Source: Anaerolineae bacterium (GTDB lineage: Bacteria; Chloroflexota; Anaerolineae; JAAYZQ01). From it: a DNA stretch of 8,988 nucleotides. Location: positions 1 through 8,988 of the forward strand of contig JAFGIA010000284.1 of the NCBI GenBank assembly GCA_016929795.1, read 5' to 3'. Positions 1 to 6,391 of this stretch are shown piece by piece; position 1 is the first letter of the stretch, and each line of letters opens with the position of its first letter. The position numbers and the translations under genes are program-made. Under the pieces are notes generated by a model. That model did not search any database. It was not told the origin of the DNA and saw only the letters and a program-made list of their open reading frames with translations.

Positions 1-14
1 CCGAGTGCAACCCC

Positions 15-43
15 TTGCTTTTTTCAACGAGTCGTAATATAAT
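15..43 (+). promoter_or_regulatory. Predicted sigma70-type promoter of the EAD1 protease-NACHT-pcp operon
   Basis: The -10 box at 38-43 is TATAAT, a perfect match to consensus. The -35 at 15-20 is TTGCTT, matching only the TTG half of TTGACA. The spacer is exactly 17 nt, the optimum for vegetative sigma factors. The predicted start is near 49-51, leaving a leader of about 100 nt before the ATG at 152. No equally good promoter was seen between the three plus-strand genes, so this one probably drives all of them. An AT-rich box stands out in this GC-rich DNA, which raises confidence, but the weak -35 suggests basal or activator-assisted expression. Confidence 0.6.
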
Positions 44-66
44 GTACGTGGTCTCCATGCCGCAGC

Positions 67-117
67 CTCGACGATAGTTGTCGAGAGGCAGGCACGAGTG
101 CGCTGTGCATGGCGCAC
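67..117 (+). promoter_or_regulatory. Structured 5' leader with two tandem inverted repeats
   Basis: Two perfect 6-bp inverted repeats lie between the predicted transcription start and the first gene. The first pairs CTCGAC (67-72) with GTCGAG (80-85) across a 7-nt loop. The second pairs GTGCGC (98-103) with GCGCAC (112-117) across an 8-nt loop. Neither is followed by a T-run, so they do not look like terminators. They could be RNA stem-loops that modulate translation or mRNA stability, or dyad operators for a repressor. Six-bp stems are expected fairly often in GC-rich DNA, so function is an inference. Confidence 0.35.
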
Positions 118-134
118 CATTCGCCGGTTCTATG

Positions 135-144
135 AAAAGGAGGG
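135..144 (+). promoter_or_regulatory. Strong Shine-Dalgarno fixing the start of the EAD1 protease
   Basis: AAAAGGAGGG at 135-144 contains a full AGGAGG core, and 7 nt separate it from the ATG at 152. The upstream in-frame GTG at 98 has no comparable site and would place this Shine-Dalgarno inside the coding sequence. The protein from 152 starts MAWN, as does gene 2, which also supports this start. Confidence 0.85.
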
Positions 145-151
145 CGGCTCC

Positions 152-1144
152 ATGGCCTGGAACCAAACCCTGGACAATCTGCGCGATACGCTCGCCGACC
201 TATATCCGACGCGCGAGTTTTCGGTCGAGCTGCTGAGAAGAGCTCAGGTCCCCACCGGGCGGATCCCGTTTTCCGCAGCAGCGTACAGCAACTGGTTCAG
301 CATCCTGGACTATGCGGACAAAGCCGGGATGGTGCGCGACATTGTCGAGAAGGCGCACCAGGATTGGCCCGGGAACGAGGTGCTGAAACGGTACGTCGAG
401 GTGGGCAACCTCCCCGCGCTCAGGGGCCCGGACATCAGGGATGATATTGACTGGAAGGCTCCGAGCCAGACAGACATCCTGGAAAAGATCATGGGGCGTG
501 AAAGCACACTGCTGCCTATCGGCTTTCTCGAGACCGGCCTGGAGAGGGCCCGCGCTGTGGGCCGCATCGTGCGCGGCGACGGTGCGATGGGCACCGGATT
601 CGTGACAGACGGCAATCTACTGATCACGAACCACCACGTCCTGCCAGACGACACCGAGGCTCAGAATGCCCAAGTCCAGTTCAATTACCAGCACTCCTCT
701 ACCGGCCTTGTGCTGCCCGGCAAAGAGTACAGCCTCGCCCCGCAAGTCGCCTTTGCCACTTGCGAGGACGATGACTGGACGGTGGTCAACGTCAAGGACT
801 ATGCTGCTGGCGAACTGGGCACGATTGGCTTGCGGCGAACCGACATCGAGAAGAACGGCTATGTGAATATTATCCAGCATCCGATGGGTGGGCCGAAACA
901 GATCGCTCTCTACCACAACATCGTCGTCTATGTCGGTCACAATCGCATCCAGTACCTGACTGATACTCTGCCTGGCTCCTCAGGCTCGCCGGTGTTTGAC
1001 AGTAACTGGAACGTGGTGGCGCTGCATCACAGCGGCGGCTACCTGCGCGAGCCCGGCAGCAAGCAGGCGTACTATCGCAACGAGGGGATTCTGATCAATG
1101 CGGTGATTGACGGGATGATGAGGGCAGGGCTACGACCCGAGTAG
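152..1144 (+). CDS. EAD1-coupled trypsin-like serine protease, predicted conflict-system effector
   Basis: This 330-residue cytosolic protein has no signal peptide or membrane segment. Residues 1 to about 80 form an effector-associated domain 1 (EAD1), a small helical death-fold-like adaptor; the ungapped match to the start of the next gene covers residues 1-73 with 41 identities. A linker at about 105-140, containing ESTLLPIGFLETGLERARA, leads into a chymotrypsin-fold peptidase domain at about 138-325. The catalytic triad is visible: His162 in TNHHVL, Asp208 in DDDWTVV and Ser277 in PGSSGSPVF. All three are intact, so the enzyme should be active. Asp271, six residues before the serine, sits where trypsin has its specificity aspartate, hinting at cleavage after Arg or Lys. 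The inferred role is to be recruited through EAD1-EAD1 contact by the NACHT protein encoded 102 nt downstream and then to cleave host or invader proteins. In related systems such proteases are thought to cause growth arrest or cell death. The start is set by the AGGAGG at 138-143. It could also be a regulated housekeeping protease, but the shared EAD makes that unlikely. Confidence 0.93.
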   Translation: MAWNQTLDNLRDTLADLYPTREFSVELLRRAQVPTGRIPFSAAAYSNWFSILDYADKAGMVRDIVEKAHQDWPGNEVLKRYVEVGNLPALRGPDIRDDIDWKAPSQTDILEKIMGRESTLLPIGFLETGLERARAVGRIVRGDGAMGTGFVTDGNLLITNHHVLPDDTEAQNAQVQFNYQHSSTGLVLPGKEYSLAPQVAFATCEDDDWTVVNVKDYAAGELGTIGLRRTDIEKNGYVNIIQHPMGGPKQIALYHNIVVYVGHNRIQYLTDTLPGSSGSPVFDSNWNVVALHHSGGYLREPGSKQAYYRNEGILINAVIDGMMRAGLRPE

Positions 1145-1198
1145 CCGGTACCCCATTCCCCTCGCTGTGATTGGGAGGTGTGTGACGTTTTAGCATGA

Positions 1199-1221
1199 CA
1201 TCGCGCGCGGCGTAGGCGATG
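1199..1221 (+). promoter_or_regulatory. Inverted repeat in the protease-NACHT intergenic gap
   Basis: CATCGC at 1199-1204 pairs perfectly with GCGATG at 1216-1221 across an 11-nt GC-rich loop, 25 nt before the NACHT start codon. It lies within the 102-nt gap between the first two genes and has no T-run. It may tune expression of the NACHT gene relative to the protease, for example through mRNA processing or partial polymerase pausing, or it may be chance. The rest of the gap (1145-1198) shows no clear promoter, terminator or small gene. Confidence 0.3.
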
Positions 1222-1231
1222 CGTGTGGCGT

Positions 1232-1238
1232 GGAGGAG
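1232..1238 (+). promoter_or_regulatory. Shine-Dalgarno fixing the start of the NACHT gene
   Basis: GGAGGAG at 1232-1238 lies 8 nt before the ATG at 1247. It argues against the in-frame GTG at 1223, which would put the site inside the coding sequence. From 1247 the protein starts MAWN like gene 1, so both EAD1 domains begin at their first residue. Confidence 0.85.
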
Positions 1239-1246
1239 CGAGCAAG

Positions 1247-4200
1247 ATGGCGTGGAACCCGGGATTGACCAGACTGCAGGCAATCCTTGCCGAGCTCTAT
1301 CCGAGCGTCGGCGAGTCGAGAGAAGTCCTGCACAGAGCTCACGTACCAACCGGCCGCATCGAGTTCAGCGAGGCGGCCGAGCTCAACTGGTTTGCAATCC
1401 TCCAGGTTGCCGACCGGCGTGACATGGTTTCGGCGATTGTCCAGGTAGCGGCTCGGGACTGGCCTGCCAAGAGGGACGTTCTGGCGCAGGCTGAAGAAAT
1501 GCATCTTGCAGAACGAGCCGGCGCGGGACCTGCGACTGACCCGTTCTCTTCCCACGTGACTCGGCTGTACCAGCGCGCGTTGACCGAACTGGGCATGATC
1601 CTACGCTACACACAAGAGATCAAGTTGGCTTTTGTGGATTCGCCCGACAAGGTGGAGCGGATTGCCGGGTCTGCCTTTCTAGCGCGGCCACCAGCCTGGC
1701 TCGCCGATTCGCGGCGGGCCAGCCTCGACTTTCTCGACTTTGCCGACGTCTTTGCGGCTCACGGCCAGCGCGTGCTTTTGCTGGGCGAGCCCGGCTCGGG
1801 AAAAACGATCACCTTGCTGTCCTTTGCCCGCGACAGGGCAAAGGAGCGCATGGATGATCCAGATGCACTGCTGCCGGTCTATGCCGCCATCGGGAAATGG
1901 GATGGTCGCACGCCTTTGCCCGAATGGATTGCCACGGTCAACGAGCTGGATCTAGTCGCACTGCGGGACGGCATGGCCTCCAAGCGTGTGCTCGTGCTGC
2001 TCGATGGGCTGGATGAGCTGCCCTCTCCTCCTGTCGCCTCCGACATGGGCGCGTCCGGGCCTCCCGACTTGCGCGTCGAGTTTCTAAGCCGTTTTGCCAG
2101 GCTCAGCCCAACACCAGCCATCGTAACCTGCAGGACGAAGGAGTATGAGGATATTCTCCGAAAAAGCGGTGAAAAGATTGCACTCAACGGCGCTGTCACT
2201 GTGAAGCCACTCACGGACGTTCAGATCCGAACCTTTCTGCGTCGCCAAGACGACCTGTGGACAGCACTGCAGCGTGATGACGTGCTGCGCACCGTTGCAC
2301 GCACCCCCCTGGTCCTGACGTTGCTGGCAATCGCCTACGAAGGAGCTGGAAGCCAGGTCGAGAGCCTCCGCGATCTGGCCCGCACGCCCAGTGAGCTCCG
2401 CGATAAGGTTTTTGACATCTATATTCAGAAGCGCTACCAGTACGAGGAGGAGCATGCGGGTGAACCTTTGCCACTGCAGTTAGACGAGCTGCGAGACGTT
2501 CTTGGCCAGGTCGCCTTGATCGAGCTTGAAAACTATCAGCCTGTCTATATAGCCATCAAAGAGGACAGTTACGCGCTCGGCTCGGTGACTTTTGCGCCCG
2601 ACAGGGCCGACGTTCTCGAGGTCGAGCTACCCCCAGAGGGCCCGCCCGTGGTCGTGGCGGAAACGACGGTCAACGGCATGTCGGCTGAGCGTGGCCTGAC
2701 CGGCTTTGCCGAGATTGAGCTGGCCGCCGTCGAGGAGCACCTCGGTCCAAAGGCAGCCGGTTCGTTGCACCTGCTGCAGCGCCTCGACCTGCTGCTGCCG
2801 GCCGGCAGCGGTTACTTCCGGTTCCTGCACAACCTGCTCCGCGAGCATGTTCTCTTTACCCACTCTCGCAAGCATCTGAATGCTCGCGATCCTGCAGTGC
2901 GCAGCGGGGCGGTGCGCGCGCTGGGCTTGCTGCGCGATCCACGCGCAGTCGATCTGCTCGTGCCGATGTTGCGCGACCCGGATGCCACGACCCGTGCTTT
3001 TGCTGCCTGGGCACTCGGAGAGCTTGGGAACCGCAGGAGCGCTCGGTCTCTGGTGTCGGCCCTCGATTGGGATGAAGGGCCGGCGCAGTTGCTGGCGATC
3101 GAGGCGCTGGGCAAGCTCGGTGACCAAGTTGCTGTGCCGCCTCTTATCGGCTTCTTGCACAGCCGGCCTGGCGACAAAGATTATGTAGCTGTGAGGCAGA
3201 TTTATGTGGCGCTTGCACTGGCGCGGATAGGCGTCGACGAGGCGGTCAGGCCACTCGTCGAGATCCTGCGCACGCCCGCCGACTCGGACCTGACGATGAT
3301 CAGGCATCATTTCGTCATGCTGGCTCTGACCCGAATAGGCCGGGCGGCAGTGGAACCGCTCGTCGAGGTTCTACAAGATCCTCGCGCGCACGCCCAAGCT
3401 CGAGGGCACGTAGCTACTACGCTTGGCTTGCTTGGCGACGTGCGTGCGGTCGAGCCATTGCTCGCCGTGTTGCGTGAGGGCGACGGGCAGCACAGCCTGT
3501 TGCGCTGGCTGTCTCGACGGCGAGGCGAGGATAGGGCGGGACTGCGAGCGCAGGTCGCACTGGCCCTGGGCCGTATCGGCGATCCTGCTGCTGGCGAAGC
3601 TCTGATCGCTGCCATGCACGACGATGCCCTCGAGGTGCGATGCGCGACGATCGAAGCGCTGGGCGAGATCCGGGACGCGCGCGCGGTGGAGCCGCTTCTC
3701 TCCGCGCTGGTCGAGCCAGACGTCGACGTATGCCACAGGGCGGCGTGGGCGCTGGGTGCCATTCAGAACTCACGTGCCGTGGAACCGCTGACCAGGTTGT
3801 TGCAGAATCCGAGCACACCCATTGAAGTACGCCGGCAAATCGCGGAGGCGCTCGGCAGGATTGGTCACGTGGACGGGCTGCCGCCACTGCTCGCAGCCCT
3901 CGTAGAGCCGGACCTGGAACTGCAGAAGGCATCGGCCAGGGCGCTGGGCCAGATCGGGGATACAGAGGCGGTCGATGCCCTGGTGCGAGCACTGGACAGC
4001 CCAGACGGCGAGGTATGCCAGGTTGCCATCGAGGCACTGGGCGACATTGGCGATAGCGGGGCTCTCGATCGCCTGGTCGAGATGCTGCGGGAGCCCGATG
4101 CACTTGCTCGCCGCGCCGCTGCCACAGCACTCGGTCAGCTCCGCAGCTCTCGCGCTGCCGAAGCACTGATGGCAGCCCTCGGGGACCCAGATGAGGGTGT

Positions 4201-6391
4201 CCGGGTGAACGCGGCGTGGGCGCTCGACCAACTATCCGATCCGACTGCGCTCAACGGCCTGATCTCTGCCCTCGGCGACAAGCATCCCACTGTGCGAAGC
4301 AATGCGGCTCTAACGCTGGGCCGGATCGGGGACTGGTGGGCCGTCGATCCCCTTATCACGGCCCTCGGCGATGCCGAGGTGAGCGTCCGGGCGAACGCGG
4401 CGAGTTCGCTGGGTGAGATTGGTGCGCCGCTCGCGGTCGAGCCACTCGTCGCTGCACTCCGCGACGGCGAGCCCGCTGTGCGAGCCAACGCTGCCGAGGC
4501 GTTGGGCAAGATCGGAGAGGTGAGCTCTACCGAGCCATTGCTGTCGGCCTTGCACGACGAAAATCTCATGGTGAGAGGGAGCGCCGCCCTCGCGCTCAAG
4601 CGGATCAGGGATCGCCATCCTGTGGCGGTGGCCGAGTCTGCGTGGAGTGACGTGGTGCAAGCCCTCGTCGCCGCGATGCAAGACCCCGACGAGCGGGTGC
4701 GAGCGAATTCGGCGATGCTCCTGGGCGAGCTCGAAAATGCGCAGGCGGTCGATCCGCTCACCAGGGTACTTGGAGACGAGAGCGAGGAAGTGCGGGAACA
4801 GGCAGTGATTGCCCTTGGCAGCATCGGCGACCCGAGGTGTGTCGAGCCCGTTGCGAGCCTGCTCACGGACCGTTCACCCTCGCTGCGAGCGCAAGTGGCG
4901 CTCACCCTGGGCGAGATGCAAGATCGATCGGCCATCCCCTCGCTCACCACGGCGCTGGCAGATGGGGAAGCATCCGTGCGGGCCTGTGCTGCACTGTCAC
5001 TCGGGATGCTGGCCGATAGCCACATCGTGGACACGTTTCTGCAGGAGCTGAGTGGTCCCGATGCTGAGAAACGGGGGCTGGCGGCCATCGCGCTCGGGCC
5101 TGCCGGCGATATCCGCGCCGTGGACGCGCTCATCGCCGCGCTCCAAGATCCCGATTCGGTGGTGCGTGCGAGCGCCATCGAAGCATTGCGCCTGCTCGGC
5201 GACGAACGCGCAGTCGAGCCGCTGCTCGGCTTTCTCACGGACCCTGATGCCGAGTTGAGAATGGCGGCCGCGCAGACGGTGGGTGAGCTGGCAGGGAAAA
5301 GAGCGGTCAGGCCACTGATCGACGCGTTGCGCGACGACAAGTCCGGCGTGCGCTACTTTGCGGCCAGGTCACTGGGCGCAATCGGCGACGTCCAAGCCGT
5401 GGAGCCACTCACTCAGACACTGTACGACCCCAACCCGGACGTGCGGGTGAGTGTGGTACTGGCGCTGAGTGCGATTGGTGGGGAGCAGGCCACAGGTGCC
5501 CTGATCGCCGCGCTCGACGATTCCAACTGGCCGGTGCGCCGGAACGCCGTCGTAGGCCTGGCGCAGGTCGGCGGCGAGCGGGCGCTGGAGGCTTTGATCG
5601 GCGCTTTGTGTGATAGCAGCGAGCAGGTCCGGTTCGAGGCTGCCAGTTCGTTGGCGTCAATTGGCGAGAGGGTTGCAGAGCCGTTGGTGCAGGCGCTGTG
5701 TGGCGAGGACGAGGATCTGAGTGCGATGGCCGGCACGGTCTTGACCTGGATCGGCAAGCCAGCGGTGAATGCACTCGTCGCCGCCGGGAGCAGGGGCCGT
5801 GCCAGGCCGGAGCTCTACCAGTGCATCGGCGCGACGCTGTACGAAATGGAAGAGTACGAGGAAGCAGTCCGGTGCTTTACAGACTATATCGACCTCAACC
5901 CCGGGGACAAGCTGGGCTTCTCCCGCCGTGCCGCTGCCTACTGGTACTGGGGAAAACACACAGAGGCCATTGCAGATTTCACGCAAGAGCTCGAGATCGG
6001 AGGAGAGTCGTTTCACGTGTTGAATGGGCGGGGCCAGGTCTATGCCGAGAAGGGCGAATACGAAAAGGCCCTGGCAGACCTGGATCGGGCACTCTTGCTG
6101 GGCGATGATGAGGTAGCGTGTGCGTACGCTCGCAACGGTCGGGCGCTGGCCTACGCCGGGCTCGGGCAGTACACACGCGCGCTTGGCGAGTTCGAAGCTT
6201 CGATCAAGATGGCGCCGGACAATGCCTGGGCATACTACAACCGTTCACTGGCTCACGAGTGGATGGGCAGAGCCGGCGAGGCGATCTCTGATCTTCAGAG
6301 CTCGCTGGCGAAAACCAATCCGGCGTTGAATCCGCCGAAGCGCAGGCAGGCACAGGAACGCCTGGCGACGTTGAAAGGGCAAACTAGATGA
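1247..6391 (+). CDS. EAD1-NACHT (STAND) NTPase with about 30 HEAT repeats and 5 TPRs, predicted sensor and platform
   Basis: This 1714-residue protein is a bacterial NLR-like sensor. Residues 1-85 form an EAD1 matching that of the upstream protease. Residues 86-170 are a helical linker. The NACHT domain spans about 170-400: Walker A is GEPGSGKT at 180-187, Walker B is VLVLLDGLDEL at 248-258 with the DGLDE signature of NACHT, and the VTCRT sensor motif has Arg296. A helical/winged-helix segment follows to about 540. It includes a beta-rich insert at 430-488 and ends with RFLHNLLREHVL at 525-536, the usual post-NACHT FxHxxLRE motif. About 30 HEAT (PBS-lyase-like) repeats fill 545-1514, many exactly 31 residues long, then five TPRs at 1522-1692 and a basic tail. 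Family knowledge suggests an autoinhibited ATPase that oligomerises when its C-terminal repeats bind a ligand, exposing clustered EAD1s to recruit the protease. Which ligand it binds cannot be read from sequence. The 3' end overlaps pcp by 4 nt (ATGA). Walker motifs are intact, and no frameshift is seen in over 5 kb. Confidence 0.95.
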   Translation: MAWNPGLTRLQAILAELYPSVGESREVLHRAHVPTGRIEFSEAAELNWFAILQVADRRDMVSAIVQVAARDWPAKRDVLAQAEEMHLAERAGAGPATDPFSSHVTRLYQRALTELGMILRYTQEIKLAFVDSPDKVERIAGSAFLARPPAWLADSRRASLDFLDFADVFAAHGQRVLLLGEPGSGKTITLLSFARDRAKERMDDPDALLPVYAAIGKWDGRTPLPEWIATVNELDLVALRDGMASKRVLVLLDGLDELPSPPVASDMGASGPPDLRVEFLSRFARLSPTPAIVTCRTKEYEDILRKSGEKIALNGAVTVKPLTDVQIRTFLRRQDDLWTALQRDDVLRTVARTPLVLTLLAIAYEGAGSQVESLRDLARTPSELRDKVFDIYIQKRYQYEEEHAGEPLPLQLDELRDVLGQVALIELENYQPVYIAIKEDSYALGSVTFAPDRADVLEVELPPEGPPVVVAETTVNGMSAERGLTGFAEIELAAVEEHLGPKAAGSLHLLQRLDLLLPAGSGYFRFLHNLLREHVLFTHSRKHLNARDPAVRSGAVRALGLLRDPRAVDLLVPMLRDPDATTRAFAAWALGELGNRRSARSLVSALDWDEGPAQLLAIEALGKLGDQVAVPPLIGFLHSRPGDKDYVAVRQIYVALALARIGVDEAVRPLVEILRTPADSDLTMIRHHFVMLALTRIGRAAVEPLVEVLQDPRAHAQARGHVATTLGLLGDVRAVEPLLAVLREGDGQHSLLRWLSRRRGEDRAGLRAQVALALGRIGDPAAGEALIAAMHDDALEVRCATIEALGEIRDARAVEPLLSALVEPDVDVCHRAAWALGAIQNSRAVEPLTRLLQNPSTPIEVRRQIAEALGRIGHVDGLPPLLAALVEPDLELQKASARALGQIGDTEAVDALVRALDSPDGEVCQVAIEALGDIGDSGALDRLVEMLREPDALARRAAATALGQLRSSRAAEALMAALGDPDEGVRVNAAWALDQLSDPTALNGLISALGDKHPTVRSNAALTLGRIGDWWAVDPLITALGDAEVSVRANAASSLGEIGAPLAVEPLVAALRDGEPAVRANAAEALGKIGEVSSTEPLLSALHDENLMVRGSAALALKRIRDRHPVAVAESAWSDVVQALVAAMQDPDERVRANSAMLLGELENAQAVDPLTRVLGDESEEVREQAVIALGSIGDPRCVEPVASLLTDRSPSLRAQVALTLGEMQDRSAIPSLTTALADGEASVRACAALSLGMLADSHIVDTFLQELSGPDAEKRGLAAIALGPAGDIRAVDALIAALQDPDSVVRASAIEALRLLGDERAVEPLLGFLTDPDAELRMAAAQTVGELAGKRAVRPLIDALRDDKSGVRYFAARSLGAIGDVQAVEPLTQTLYDPNPDVRVSVVLALSAIGGEQATGALIAALDDSNWPVRRNAVVGLAQVGGERALEALIGALCDSSEQVRFEAASSLASIGERVAEPLVQALCGEDEDLSAMAGTVLTWIGKPAVNALVAAGSRGRARPELYQCIGATLYEMEEYEEAVRCFTDYIDLNPGDKLGFSRRAAAYWYWGKHTEAIADFTQELEIGGESFHVLNGRGQVYAEKGEYEKALADLDRALLLGDDEVACAYARNGRALAYAGLGQYTRALGEFEASIKMAPDNAWAYYNRSLAHEWMGRAGEAISDLQSSLAKTNPALNPPKRRQAQERLATLKGQTR
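2879..5788 (+). repeat. Tandem HEAT-repeat array with 93-bp register
   Basis: This in-gene tandem array encodes roughly 30 HEAT-like units of the form DPDxxVRxxAAxALGxIGDxxAVEPLxxAL. Units start every 93 bp without slippage from 3905 to 4556 (seven unit lengths) and again from 4682 to 5612 (ten unit lengths). Register is broken by longer units near 3371-3526, 3713-3811 and 4556-4681. Neighbouring units share the pattern but not near-identical DNA, so this is an old, selected superhelical scaffold and not a fresh microsatellite-like expansion. Such a solenoid usually forms a large curved binding surface. The unit count is by eye; the first six units are degenerate. Confidence 0.88.
5810..6322 (+). 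repeat. Five tandem TPR units at the C-terminus of the NACHT protein
   Basis: Residues 1522-1692 of the NACHT protein contain five roughly 34-residue tetratricopeptide units, with motifs such as YEEAVRCF, HTEAIADF, YEKALADL, YTRALGEF and GEAISDL. They follow the HEAT array with almost no linker, so the sensor arm changes repeat class at its distal end. TPRs usually bind peptide termini or short linear motifs and may form a separate ligand or partner site. Terminal TPRs are common in STAND proteins, but a HEAT-to-TPR hybrid of this size is less usual. Confidence 0.85.
6373..6379 (+). promoter_or_regulatory. Shine-Dalgarno-like site of pcp inside the NACHT 3' end
   Basis: GAAAGGG at 6373-6379 is 8 nt before the pcp ATG at 6388 and lies within the last codons of the NACHT gene. 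It is a moderate match to the anti-Shine-Dalgarno sequence. Together with the ATGA stop/start overlap it suggests that ribosomes finishing the NACHT gene reinitiate on pcp. Confidence 0.6.

Noticed and set aside
7..24. Terminator-like GCAA-CCCC-TTGC followed by six T
   Set aside because: The stem is only 4 bp and overlaps the -35 region. A longer stem could extend left of the window, but this cannot be seen.
98..151. Upstream GTG start for the protease
   Set aside because: It adds 18 residues before the EAD1 and would bury the strong AGGAGG; the ATG at 152 has ideal spacing and the shared MAWN start.
1171..1199. Internal promoter before the NACHT gene (TTGGGA, 17 nt, CATGAC)
   Set aside because: Only half-matches to both boxes; too weak to claim.
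1223..1246. Upstream GTG start for the NACHT gene
   Set aside because: It has no ribosome-binding site of its own and would include GGAGGAG in the coding sequence; the ATG at 1247 is preferred.
2627..4231. Several minus-strand frames of 120-250 residues opposite the NACHT gene
   Set aside because: Low-complexity Arg/Ala/Ser translations without recognisable motifs, lying antisense to conserved NACHT/HEAT coding sequence.
4135..5340. 401-residue minus-strand open frame opposite the HEAT array
   Set aside because: It is a Ser/Ala-rich antisense frame produced by the periodic, GC-rich HEAT codons. It resembles no family and the plus strand is plainly coding.
3905..5702. 93-bp periodicity as a CRISPR or satellite array
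   Set aside because: The period is 31 codons of an intact HEAT-repeat gene with divergent unit DNA; there are no identical repeats or spacers.
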